Below are positions 15,103-22,295 of a stretch of DNA of 37,173 nt, piece after piece (position 1 is the first letter of the stretch; each line of letters starts with the position of its first letter). The position numbers and the translations under genes were made by a program. The notes under the pieces were generated by a model. It ran no database searches and was not told the origin of the DNA. It was given only the letters and a program-made list of their open reading frames with translations. Location of the stretch: assembly GCA_910578865.1 (NCBI GenBank), contig CAJTRM010000027.1, forward strand, positions 1 to 37,173, given 5' to 3'. The stretch is from an uncultured Dorea sp. (GTDB lineage Bacteria > Bacillota_A > Clostridia > Lachnospirales > Lachnospiraceae).

Positions 15103-16374
15103 ATGAGCGAAAAGAGACGCGATAGTAAGAATCGCATTCTTCGCACAGGAGAGAGCCAAGAAGCGGATGGACGCTATAAATATAGATACATTGATGCCAA
15201 TGGTAAGCGTAAGTCAGTTTACAGTTGGAGATTGGTGGCTACAGATAGTATTCCAGCCGGTAAAAAAGATAATGCGCCTTTAAGAGATCAGGAGAAGGCA
15301 ATCAATAAGGATTTGGATGATATGATTGTTCCTGATGGCGGCGGCTTAACGGTTCTTCAGCTTGTGAAGAAATATATAGCAACTAAGACCGGAGTTAAGC
15401 ATACAACCAGAGCAGGTTACGGAACTGTAATCAATCTGCTGGAGAAGGAGCCTTTTGGTGCAAGGAGAATCGACAAGGTCAGATTATCCGATGCAAAGGA
15501 ATGGCTCATCAAATTACAGCAGGAGGATAAAAAGAGTTTCTCAGCAATTCATTCTATCAGAGGTGTTGTGAGACCTGCATTCCAGCTGGCAGTTGATGAC
15601 GATATATTAAGGAAGAATCCCTTTGAGTTTCAGCTTGCTACTGTACTGGTAAATGACGCAGTTACTCGTGAGGCCATTACAAGAAAACAGGAAAGAACTT
15701 TCCTTGAATTTATTAAGAACGATGCGCACTACTGCAAGTATTATGACGGTATGTACATTCTGTTCAAGACAGGGATGCGTATTTCGGAGTTTACAGGACT
15801 GACGCTGAAGGATCTGGACATGGAGAACAGAACCATCAATATTGACCATCAGCTTCAGAAGACCGGGACGTTGGTTTATATCGATACAACGAAAACCTAC
15901 GCCGGTACCAGAGTGATTCCGATGCAGGACGATGTGTATGAATGCTTTCAGAATATCATCAAGGCAAGACCTAAGCTTAAGGTGGAGCCGATGATTGATG
16001 GCTACTCAGGCTTCCTTTGCTTTGACAAGGACGGTAAGCCGATGGTGGCGATGCACTGGGAGAAGTACTTCCAGCATGCAGTTGATAAGTATAACAGCAT
16101 TTATCGCATTCAGCTTCCGAAGATTACACCTCACGTCTGCAGACATACGTACTGCTCTAATATGGCAAAGTCCGGAATGAATCCTAAGGTGCTTCAGTAT
16201 CTGATGGGACATTCGGATATCAGCGTCACTCTCAACACCTATACTCATCTTAAGCTGGATGATGCGAGAGAAGAGGTTGAGAAGCTTGCTAAGAAGCAGG
16301 CAGAGGCTGAGACAGAGCTGAAGCAGCTTGGTATAAAAGTGGATGCCACTGACAGATTTAGAAAGTCAGTTTAG
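15103..16374 (+). CDS. int: site-specific tyrosine recombinase (Tn916-type integrase)
   Basis: This 423-residue protein has an N-terminal arm-binding domain (KRRDSKNRILRTGESQEADG, then YKYRYIDANGKRKSVYSWRL), a SAM-like core-binding domain (about 80-190) and a catalytic domain. The active-site residues visible are R226 (TGMRISEF), K264, H344 and R347 (HVCRHTY), H370 (LMGHSDISVT) and the nucleophile Y380 (NTYTHL). All are present, so it should be active. It integrates and, with Xis, excises the element. AAGGAGA lies 9 bases before ATG 15103. The stop codon lies within the first copy of the downstream TTTAGACCA array. The gene marks the right end of the element. Confidence 0.95.
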   Translation: MSEKRRDSKNRILRTGESQEADGRYKYRYIDANGKRKSVYSWRLVATDSIPAGKKDNAPLRDQEKAINKDLDDMIVPDGGGLTVLQLVKKYIATKTGVKHTTRAGYGTVINLLEKEPFGARRIDKVRLSDAKEWLIKLQQEDKKSFSAIHSIRGVVRPAFQLAVDDDILRKNPFEFQLATVLVNDAVTREAITRKQERTFLEFIKNDAHYCKYYDGMYILFKTGMRISEFTGLTLKDLDMENRTINIDHQLQKTGTLVYIDTTKTYAGTRVIPMQDDVYECFQNIIKARPKLKVEPMIDGYSGFLCFDKDGKPMVAMHWEKYFQHAVDKYNSIYRIQLPKITPHVCRHTYCSNMAKSGMNPKVLQYLMGHSDISVTLNTYTHLKLDDAREEVEKLAKKQAEAETELKQLGIKVDATDRFRKSV

Positions 16375-16684
16375 ACCATTAAAACGGTGAGCGTTTTAGT
16401 TTAGACCATTCAGAAAAGTCCATATTTATAAGGCTTTGAAGGAATTTGTGGTCTAAATGGTAGTTAAGAGTGGTCTATGAAATGGTCTAAATTTTCATAA
16501 GAATCTGCTGATATCAGCCATTGGTGGTTGGCAAATATTTTCTAACATTTGCCGAAAATGGTAATGGTCTAAAAAATCAGGCGTGGTCTAAGAATTTTTG
16601 GAAATTTTGTGCCACGATTAGACCAGAAAAAACGAATGGTCTAAACATGAAATCATAGACCATTTTAGACCAATTTTTAGACCA
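16370..16684. repeat. array of about 12 TTTAGACCA motifs in both orientations
   Basis: The forward form (TTTAGACCA or one-base variants) starts near 16370, 16400, 16617, 16654, 16664 and 16676. The reverse form (TGGTCTAAA or variants) starts near 16449, 16471, 16483, 16565, 16584 and 16637. Many copies are followed on the CCA side by TT. Spacing is irregular, with six copies in each orientation. No gene lies here. The most likely role is a set of arm-type binding sites for the integrase or excisionase at the element end, but twelve copies is more than I know for Tn916-type systems. Confidence 0.8.
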
Positions 16685-16702
16685 TTTGATGGAATAAACA
16701 TA

Positions 16703-16806
16703 CCGAGATAAGCCAAAATAAGCCGAGATATGGAAAAAAGGTCAGCAGACTGAAAAAGTGCGCGAATGCCCTAAAAATAAGGAAAAACCGAGATAATCCG
16801 AGATAA
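16703..16806. repeat. four CCGAGATAA-type motifs; candidate attachment-site region
   Basis: CCGAGATAA occurs at 16703, 16788 and 16798, with the variant CCGAGATAT at 16723, all in the same orientation. The segment lies between the TTTAGACCA array and the phosphatase ribosome binding site, where the element-chromosome junction must be. One copy may be the attachment core. The partner junction is outside the window, so the exact site cannot be fixed. No tRNA gene is present. Confidence 0.45.
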
Positions 16807-16824
16807 GTAAGGAGTAAAAAATAT

Positions 16825-17289
16825 ATGATACGCGTGTTATTCATCTGCCACGGCAACATCTGCCGCAGCACCATGGCCCAATTTGTATTCCAGAACATGG
16901 TCAATAAAAAAGGCCTTACCCAACAATTCCACATCAATTCCGCTGCCACAAGCCGGGAGGAGATAGGCAGCGGTCCGCACTACGGCACGGTACAGAAAAT
17001 GCGGGAGGAAGGAATTCCGATTCTGCCCCACCGTGCTGTGCAGATGACCAAAAGAGACTACCAGGAGTATGATTATCTGTTAGGGATGGATCAATGGAAC
17101 ATCCGGAATATGCTTCGGATCGCCGGGGGCGACCCAGACGGGAAGATTCGCAAATTGCTTGACTTCGGGGAGCATCCGAGGGATATTGCGGATCCGTGGT
17201 ATACGGGCAATTTTGACCGGACTTATGAGGATGTTACAGAAGGATGCAAGGCATTGCTGGAATTCCTGGAGAGGGAGGGGCGGCTATGA
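16825..17289 (+). CDS. low-molecular-weight protein tyrosine phosphatase
   Basis: The 154-residue protein starts MIRVLFICHGNICRSTMAQF, the CX5R-S phosphate loop of LMW-PTPs, with nucleophile C8 and R14. The general acid lies in the ADPW motif (IADPWYTGNFDRTYEDV) near residue 115. Family members remove phosphate from protein tyrosine or arginine residues in the cytoplasm. AAGGAG lies 8 bases before the ATG. The stop codon overlaps the next gene's start (ATGA), so it is coupled to the HAD protein. The element junction lies directly upstream, so integration may have replaced or separated the native promoter. Confidence 0.93.
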   Translation: MIRVLFICHGNICRSTMAQFVFQNMVNKKGLTQQFHINSAATSREEIGSGPHYGTVQKMREEGIPILPHRAVQMTKRDYQEYDYLLGMDQWNIRNMLRIAGGDPDGKIRKLLDFGEHPRDIADPWYTGNFDRTYEDVTEGCKALLEFLEREGRL

Positions 17290-17753
17290 AGATAGAGATA
17301 CCGGGATATCGGGAGTTGAATATTACATCGCTGCTTTTGGATTATAACGGAACTATTGCTGTGGATGGTGTAATACGCCGGGAAGTGAGGGAGCGTATCG
17401 GAAAGCTGGCGAAGCAGCTTGATATCTACATTTTGACAGCAGATACTCATGGAACAGCGAGACTCCAGTGTGAGGGGCTGGATGTGAAGGTGCATACATT
17501 CCCGGTGGACAATGCTATGGACAATAAGAGAGAAATCCTTGACCATATCGGAGGCAATTCCTGTGTGTGCATGGGAAATGGGCGCAATGATACAAGGATG
17601 TTTGAAGCGGCAGCGCTTTCCATCGGGATACTGGATCAGGAAGGTGCGTGCGGAAAGCTTCTTCAGATGTCAGATTTGTGTGTACGTTGTGCGGAAGACG
17701 GTCTGGATCTCCTGCTATATCCGAAGCGTCTGATTGCAGGCCTGAGGGGATAG
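17286..17753 (+). CDS. HAD-superfamily protein (soluble P-type ATPase-like)
   Basis: The 155-residue product has LLLDYNGTIA (nucleophile D19; the usual second Asp is N21), ILTADTHG as motif II, and VCMGNGRNDTRMFEA as the Mg-binding motif IV. This DxNGT form and the short length match the COG4087-type soluble P-type-ATPase-like proteins. The acid that normally protonates the leaving group is replaced, as in P-type ATPases, so turnover of a phospho-enzyme may be slow. Coupling to the tyrosine phosphatase suggests a joint phosphate-handling or regulatory role; the substrate is unknown. Confidence 0.8.
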   Translation: MKIEIPGYRELNITSLLLDYNGTIAVDGVIRREVRERIGKLAKQLDIYILTADTHGTARLQCEGLDVKVHTFPVDNAMDNKREILDHIGGNSCVCMGNGRNDTRMFEAAALSIGILDQEGACGKLLQMSDLCVRCAEDGLDLLLYPKRLIAGLRG

Positions 17754-17757
17754 GGTA

Positions 17758-18099
17758 TCAGGAATATTTCGCCATGTCTTCTTCAAACTGATCCATCTGG
17801 ATTTCCAGAGACTTTAATACGTCGTCAGACAGACTGTCTATTAAGGCAGTCATATTTTTTTTGATTTTTTCCGGATTGTAAGGGATTTCCAGGGCGAAGT
17901 CGCTGAATGCACGGATTTTCTGGAAATACAGATTGGTGTCCGGCTCCTCCTGTCCGGCCCTGCACATATGGTACATGGTTACGCAGTCGGAAGCCTCTGT
18001 TTCAGTACATTCTCTGCAGATCCATTTTCCCAGATAGTAATAATTCCTGCCTGTCTCATATATAAAACCAGGCAGCTTTAATAATCGTTCTAAAATCAT
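17758..18099 (-). CDS. hypothetical 113-aa protein
   Basis: I do not recognise this family. The protein starts MILERLLKLPGFIYETGRNY and has three cysteines in CRECTETEASDC and a fourth in YHMC. The C-terminal half is charged and helical, ending KSLEIQMDQFEEDMAKYS. ATG 18099 is chosen because AAGGAG lies 8 bases upstream on the minus strand; the frame is open further but the extra residues have no start signal. It converges with the HAD gene, ending 4 bases from it. It may be a small metal-binding cytoplasmic protein. Confidence 0.65.
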   Translation of the reverse strand: MILERLLKLPGFIYETGRNYYYLGKWICRECTETEASDCVTMYHMCRAGQEEPDTNLYFQKIRAFSDFALEIPYNPEKIKKNMTALIDSLSDDVLKSLEIQMDQFEEDMAKYS

Positions 18100-18221
18100 A
18101 ACAGCTTCTCCTTTTGAATACTTTTTGTTTTTTAATACTCGAAATAAAGTGTTTTGTCTTAGTGACAGGATAACAGAATGAGCGATAAAACGCAAGTGAC
18201 AGAACCTTTCGTCTGAAGGCA

Positions 18222-18229
18222 CATATACT
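18222..18229 (+). promoter_or_regulatory. possible sporulation-type -10 (CATATACT)
   Basis: CATATACT fits the CATAnnnT core of sigma-E/sigma-K -10 elements, and an AC dinucleotide lies 16 bases upstream. The start of transcription would fall about 25 bases before the DUF4397 gene. The match is short and could be chance. Confidence 0.25.
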
Positions 18230-18259
18230 GTAGTATCGTCATAGAAGGGAGATGCTGCA

Positions 18260-19255
18260 ATGCCAGATAATAACAATCAGAATAACCAGAACTATACCAC
18301 ATTTCTGCCGGAATCTCCGGATACCCCGCCTTTTGGGCCGCCGGGGATGGATGTGCCGGAGATGCCGCCTGCCAATGAGGAGGACTCAGGCCCCGGTCCG
18401 TTTCTGCCGGAGTCTCCGGATACCCCGCCTTTTGGGCCGCCGCCGTCGGTCGGCGAACCATCCGGGCCGGATATTCCCACCGTTCCTGGCATGCCATCCG
18501 GGCCCAACACACCAATGCCGCCTAACAGACCATCCGGGCCCAACACACCGATGCCGCCTGACAGACCTTCCAGACCCAATATACCGGGAAATGGACAGAG
18601 ACCGCCGGTCACGGTATATCCCATCCCGATTGTCCCAAGGCCGCCGCAGAACAACAGGCAGGAATATTGCACGATTCGGTTTCTCCATGCTGCGGTAGGG
18701 TATGAGGCTGTGAACATTTCAATCGGAAATAAGCCGTTAGCCCGCCGTCTGCAGTATGGCGAGGTATCTTCTTATTATATTGAAACTACAGGTTTTCGGA
18801 TCATCAGTGTGACAGATGCCGGATTTGGAAATGCAGTCATAGACAGGGAAACCTTCTTATTTAATGCAGACGATGTGTATACCATTGCACTGGTAAATGG
18901 GATGAGCGGACTTTCCATGTTCCTGGTATCGGATATGCCCTGCAGGAACCGGAAGCAGAACTTCTCTTGTGTGAGGGCGGTGAATTTGTCTTATAATTCT
19001 CCGGCTCTTGATGTGACGATCCAGTCGGATATGACAAGGTTCGAGGATCTCAGGTTCAAGACGGTATCTGCCTACCAGCAGGTTATGCGGGGAGAACAGG
19101 AATTTTATGTGTCCGAGACTGTGAGCGGTGCTCCGGTACTGGATACCATTGAGCAGATTGAAGCAAGAAAGATCTATACCCTTTATATCTTAGGGGATGT
19201 GTATACTTATCCGGGATTGACGTCGTTATTTGTGGAGGATTACTCACTGCTTTAA
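18260..19255 (+). CDS. proline-rich DUF4397 protein
   Basis: The 331-residue protein has two parts. Residues 1-125 are Pro/Gly/Asn-rich with two copies of FLPESPDTPPFGPP and two and a half of PSGPNTPMPPNR. Residues about 135-240 form a DUF4397 domain (CTIRFLHAAVGYEAVNISIG) followed by a second related beta-rich part. There is no signal peptide, so it is not an obvious secreted protein, although DUF4397 domains are usually extracellular or surface beta-sandwiches. The Pro-rich head resembles spore or envelope surface proteins. GGGAG lies before the ATG. A CATATACT box upstream hints at sporulation control. Confidence 0.8.
   Translation: MPDNNNQNNQNYTTFLPESPDTPPFGPPGMDVPEMPPANEEDSGPGPFLPESPDTPPFGPPPSVGEPSGPDIPTVPGMPSGPNTPMPPNRPSGPNTPMPPDRPSRPNIPGNGQRPPVTVYPIPIVPRPPQNNRQEYCTIRFLHAAVGYEAVNISIGNKPLARRLQYGEVSSYYIETTGFRIISVTDAGFGNAVIDRETFLFNADDVYTIALVNGMSGLSMFLVSDMPCRNRKQNFSCVRAVNLSYNSPALDVTIQSDMTRFEDLRFKTVSAYQQVMRGEQEFYVSETVSGAPVLDTIEQIEARKIYTLYILGDVYTYPGLTSLFVEDYSLL
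18302..18442 (+). repeat. 42-base direct repeat in the Pro-rich head
   Basis: Copies at 18302-18343 and 18401-18442 differ at one base and start 99 bases (33 codons) apart. Both are in frame, so the protein repeat expands or contracts by recombination without a frameshift. Confidence 0.9.
18494..18585 (+). repeat. tandem 36-base repeat in the Pro-rich head
   Basis: Units at 18494-18529 and 18530-18565 are nearly identical, and a degenerate third begins at 18566. Each encodes 12 residues of the PSGPNTPMPP type. Confidence 0.85.
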
Positions 19256-19263
19256 ACAAAGTC

Positions 19264-19911
19264 TTATCCGACGCGGGTCTTCCAGATCTGGTGGAAGACC
19301 CGCGCTCCTGCCAGTGTAGACAGCAGGTACAGGAAGATGCCGGTTCCGTTGCCAAGTGAGGCGGCAATCTGGTCAAAAACTTTTTGCTGCATCGGATAGT
19401 AGGGGCTGATATAGAACATATTTATGGCGCCGTACCGGCGGAAAGCCAGATTCAGGCAGAGTGCTGCAAGACAGCACAGAAGATAAAGATATACAGCTTT
19501 GCAGTAATCCCCGGGAAATAAGGTGTTGTCTCCGGTCTCTGGTTCTGCGGTGGCGCGCCATGTCATTCCTGCATAGATTCCGATGAGGATTAAAAGGACA
19601 TGCCAGGTGAAGGAATGGACAGTGAGGGGAACATATCTATAGTGCATTCCACTGGTGTCAAAAAATGCGAAAATGCCGCCGAGAAGACCGAAATCCATAA
19701 GGAAGGCCAGCAGGCAGCGCCGGATTTTCAGGCTGTGCACGAAGGGCAGCGCCGTACATATATACATGGGGATGCTGCACAGTTGAAACGGAAAGTACCA
19801 CCAGTCATAGTGTCCGTTGTTCAAATGGAAGGTCAGAGTCCATTGCTTCCAGATCTCACTGAGAATGAGAACGATGCCGCAGCACAGAAAAAATTTTTTG
19901 TATTGTTTCAT
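19264..19911 (-). CDS. integral membrane protein, YwaF/TIGR02206-like
   Basis: The 215-residue protein has about six hydrophobic segments. The motif WWYFPFQLCSIPMYICTALPF, the Met/His segment SGMHYRYVPLTVHSFTWHVL and the final NGTGIFLYLLST match, from memory, the YwaF / TP0381 (TMEM164-like) membrane family. The conserved cysteine in FQLCS and the histidines in HSFTWH are the likely active residues of that fold; a catalytic role is inference. The gene is divergent from the EamA transporter. AGGTG lies before the ATG on the minus strand. Confidence 0.65.
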   Translation of the reverse strand: MKQYKKFFLCCGIVLILSEIWKQWTLTFHLNNGHYDWWYFPFQLCSIPMYICTALPFVHSLKIRRCLLAFLMDFGLLGGIFAFFDTSGMHYRYVPLTVHSFTWHVLLILIGIYAGMTWRATAEPETGDNTLFPGDYCKAVYLYLLCCLAALCLNLAFRRYGAINMFYISPYYPMQQKVFDQIAASLGNGTGIFLYLLSTLAGARVFHQIWKTRVG

Positions 19912-19974
19912 AATCTTTCACCTTTAATAAGTGTACCTGAGAATGTATTTATTATACACCTGCCGGTACAAATA

Positions 19975-19983
19975 TGCTATAAT
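19975..19983 (+). promoter_or_regulatory. extended -10 promoter for the EamA transporter
   Basis: TGCTATAAT is a perfect -10 with the TG extension, 43 bases before the start codon. The -35 region is weak. Confidence 0.55.
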
Positions 19984-20025
19984 ACAAATATTGCGTTTTA
20001 AAATATAAACAACGGAGTGAGAAAG

Positions 20026-20919
20026 ATGAGACCAAAGAATGCATGTATGCTTATTTTAACAGCTTTTATATGGGGAACAGCGTTTGTGGCCCAAAGCGTG
20101 GGGATGGATTTCCTGGAGCCGTTTACATTTAACGGAGTCCGCAGCCTGATCGGCGGGATTGTACTTCTTCCGTGTATTTTTCTGATCCGGAGGATCAATG
20201 CACGGTCCGGTGAAGCAGAAAAGGCAGAAGGGACAAGGAAGGATCTGGTTCTGGGAGGGATTCTGTGCGGACTGCTCTTGTTTGCAGCCAGCAGTCTTCA
20301 GCAGATCGGTATCGTATATACAACGGCAGGAAAAGCAGGGTTTATCACGGCATTTTATATTGTGATCGTGCCGGTGCTGGGCATTTTCCTCCATAAAAGG
20401 ATTGGCTGGAAAGTGTGGGCAGCAGTGGTAATGGCGCTGGCCGGACTGTACTTTTTGTGTATGACAGAGGAATTAACAGTAGGGAAAGGAGACCTGTATA
20501 TTTTCCTGTGCGCGCTTATTTTTTCTGTTCATATTCTGGTCATCGACCATTTTTCGCCCAGAGTGGACGGCGTAAAAATGTCCTGTATTCAGTTTTTTAC
20601 CTGCGGTATCGTATCGCTGATCCCCATGTTTGCGTGGGAGACGCCCGGGGTGGACAACCTTCTGGCAGGCTGGATGCCGCTCCTGTATGCAGGAGTGCTT
20701 TCCTGCGGAGTTGCTTATACGCTTCAGGTGGTAGGGCAGAAAAATGTGAATCCTGCTGTCGCATCCCTGATCCTGAGCCTGGAATCCTGCTTTTCTGTTT
20801 TGGCAGGATGGCTGATTTTAGGGGAGAAGCTGACGATGCGGGAATTTGCAGGGTGTGTGTTGATGTTCGCCGCAATTATTCTGGCACAGCTCCCGGAGAG
20901 TAAAAAGGAACTGCAATAG
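20026..20919 (+). CDS. EamA/DMT-family transporter
   Basis: The 297-residue membrane protein has ten predicted helices in two EamA repeats. The first begins LILTAFIWGTAFVAQSVGMD and ends its repeat with QQIGIVYTTAGKAGFITAFY; the second has LQVVGQKNVNPAVASLILSL and ESCFSVLAGWLILGEKLT, the typical DMT signatures. The family exports amino acids or other small metabolites; the substrate cannot be told. ATG 20026 is chosen with GGAG 9 bases upstream rather than GTG 20017. The dtd gene follows after 36 bases. Confidence 0.92.
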   Translation: MRPKNACMLILTAFIWGTAFVAQSVGMDFLEPFTFNGVRSLIGGIVLLPCIFLIRRINARSGEAEKAEGTRKDLVLGGILCGLLLFAASSLQQIGIVYTTAGKAGFITAFYIVIVPVLGIFLHKRIGWKVWAAVVMALAGLYFLCMTEELTVGKGDLYIFLCALIFSVHILVIDHFSPRVDGVKMSCIQFFTCGIVSLIPMFAWETPGVDNLLAGWMPLLYAGVLSCGVAYTLQVVGQKNVNPAVASLILSLESCFSVLAGWLILGEKLTMREFAGCVLMFAAIILAQLPESKKELQ

Positions 20920-20955
20920 GTTAGTATATTTATATATAGATGAGGAGGAAGAAAT

Positions 20956-21402
20956 ATGAGGTTTGTGATTCAGAGAGTATCAGAAAGTGAAGTAAAGGTA
21001 GACGGCGATACATTAGGAAAAATCGGGAAAGGCTTTACGGTTCTGATCGGAGTGAGTGATTCCGACACGAAAGAGATTGCGGATAAGATGGTCAGGAAAA
21101 TGCTGGGCCTTCGGATCTTTGAGGACGAGCAGGGAAAGACCAACCTGTCCCTGGACAGTGTAGGAGGGGAGCTGCTGCTGATTTCTCAGTTTACGTTATA
21201 TGCAAACTGCAAAAAAGGCAACCGCCCCAGCTTTATTGAGGCAGGAGCTCCGGATATGGCAAGCGAGATGTATGAATATATTATCCGCAAATGTAAGGAG
21301 CAGGTGAAAGTAGTAGAAAGAGGCCGGTTTGGTGCGGACATGAAGGTGAGTCTGGTGAACGACGGGCCGTTTACGATTATTCTGGACTCGGATACGTTAT
21401 AG
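20956..21402 (+). CDS. dtd: D-aminoacyl-tRNA deacylase
   Basis: The 148-residue protein is full length for DTD: MRFVIQRVSESEVKV at the start, LLISQFTLYANCKKGNRPSF (SQFTLYA active-site motif) and VSLVNDGPFTIIL (the Gly-Pro motif region that rejects L-amino acids). It hydrolyses D-aminoacyl-tRNA in the cytoplasm and so proofreads chirality. GAGGAGGAAG lies just before the ATG. It is followed by a terminator. Confidence 0.96.
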   Translation: MRFVIQRVSESEVKVDGDTLGKIGKGFTVLIGVSDSDTKEIADKMVRKMLGLRIFEDEQGKTNLSLDSVGGELLLISQFTLYANCKKGNRPSFIEAGAPDMASEMYEYIIRKCKEQVKVVERGRFGADMKVSLVNDGPFTIILDSDTL

Positions 21403-21470
21403 AGCCTGTGAGTGCAGAAGTATTTTGCAGCTATCGCCTCTCAATATGAATAAGAATAGCAATTAAGAAG

Positions 21471-21501
21471 GAAACCGTGCGGCAGTACGGTTTCTTTTTT
21501 T
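21471..21501 (+). terminator. terminator after dtd
   Basis: GAAACCGT (21471-21478) pairs perfectly with ACGGTTTC (21487-21494), followed by TTTTTTT. Confidence 0.92.
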
Positions 21502-21571
21502 GTACGTAAGAGGGGCTGCATGGAAACGGTTTGTTTTATATCCTTATCTGTGTGGGACTCCATTTTAAATG

Positions 21572-21585
21572 ATTAGATATCTAAT
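21572..21585. promoter_or_regulatory. distal MarR-type operator
   Basis: ATTAGATATCTAAT is a perfect 14-base palindrome. Its core TTAGATATCTAA differs by one base from the box at the promoter 165 bases downstream, which suggests the same regulator binds both. The rest of 21502-21702 is AT-rich with no gene. Confidence 0.6.
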
Positions 21586-21702
21586 TGTTATACAAAAGAT
21601 TGTTGGTGAAAGTTACTATTTTGGAAATATTTCGGATGTAAGCGTGAAATATTAAATTAATGTAAATTAAGAATATGGGAATCTTAAATTATTATAAACT
21701 GA

Positions 21703-21748
21703 TTGACATATATGGTAAATATAACTAATATAATCATTAGACATCTAA
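21703..21748 (+). promoter_or_regulatory. promoter and proximal operator of the marR-ABC operon
   Basis: TTGACA (21703-21708), a 17-base spacer and TAATAT (21726-21731) form the promoter; TATAAT at 21729 would give a 20-base spacer. The palindrome TTAGACATCTAA (21737-21748) covers the predicted transcription start, so bound MarR would block initiation. Confidence 0.7.
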
Positions 21749-21767
21749 CTAAGTGCGGAGGTGTGGG

Positions 21768-22268
21768 ATGAAGAAAGAAAAGGATCTGTCTGTATTTATG
21801 ATTTTGCATCAGATCGTTCATATGAGTAAATATCAGGAGATGAAAAAGGCAGAAGCGCTGGGGCTGAAGCCGGGCCAGGCTGTGATTCTTTTTATGCTGG
21901 GATGCCATGGCGGGCTTTCTCAGAAGGAACTTGCACAGCAAATTGGTATTACACCGCCGTCTATGACGGTGGCGCTGCGTAAAATGGAAGAAGGCGGCCT
22001 CATATTAAGGGAGGCAGATGAGGAAGACCAGCGCGTCATCCGTATCAGGCTTTCGGAAAAGGGGGAACAGTATGTAGATGAGATTCAAAGGATTATGGAG
22101 GATATGGAGCAGCTTCTTTATGAAGGGATATCCCCGGAAGAACGAATGCTGTTCCGCAGGCTTTTAATTGAGATGAGAGATAATCTCCTGAACCACAAGG
22201 AGTTCAGAGGGATGGATATGCATGCGATCATGGAAAAAACAAAACCGCCGATCAAACATGAATTTTAG
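21768..22268 (+). CDS. MarR-family regulator
   Basis: The 166-residue protein has the MarR winged helix: LSQKELAQQIGITPPSMTVA as helix-turn-helix, LRKMEEGGLILREADEEDQR as wing with the DxRxxxI-type signature (DQRVIRIRLSEKG). It most likely represses its own operon, which encodes the ABC exporter, and is released by a ligand. GGAGG lies 6 bases before ATG 21768. The two matching palindromes upstream are the expected operators. The ABC gene follows after 27 bases. Confidence 0.93.
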   Translation: MKKEKDLSVFMILHQIVHMSKYQEMKKAEALGLKPGQAVILFMLGCHGGLSQKELAQQIGITPPSMTVALRKMEEGGLILREADEEDQRVIRIRLSEKGEQYVDEIQRIMEDMEQLLYEGISPEERMLFRRLLIEMRDNLLNHKEFRGMDMHAIMEKTKPPIKHEF

Positions 22269-22295
22269 AATAAGGCAGGAAAGGAAGGGCTGGTT

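Noticed and set aside
16370..16684. Possible CRISPR array
   Set aside because: The repeated unit is only about 9-11 bases, occurs in both orientations, and has irregular spacing; no cas genes are nearby.
16690..16824. tRNA gene as integration target
   Set aside because: No tRNA-like cloverleaf or T-loop sequence is visible near the integrase.
18302..18442. Mobile repeat or CRISPR-like repeat
   Set aside because: The copies are in frame in one gene and encode a Pro-rich protein repeat.
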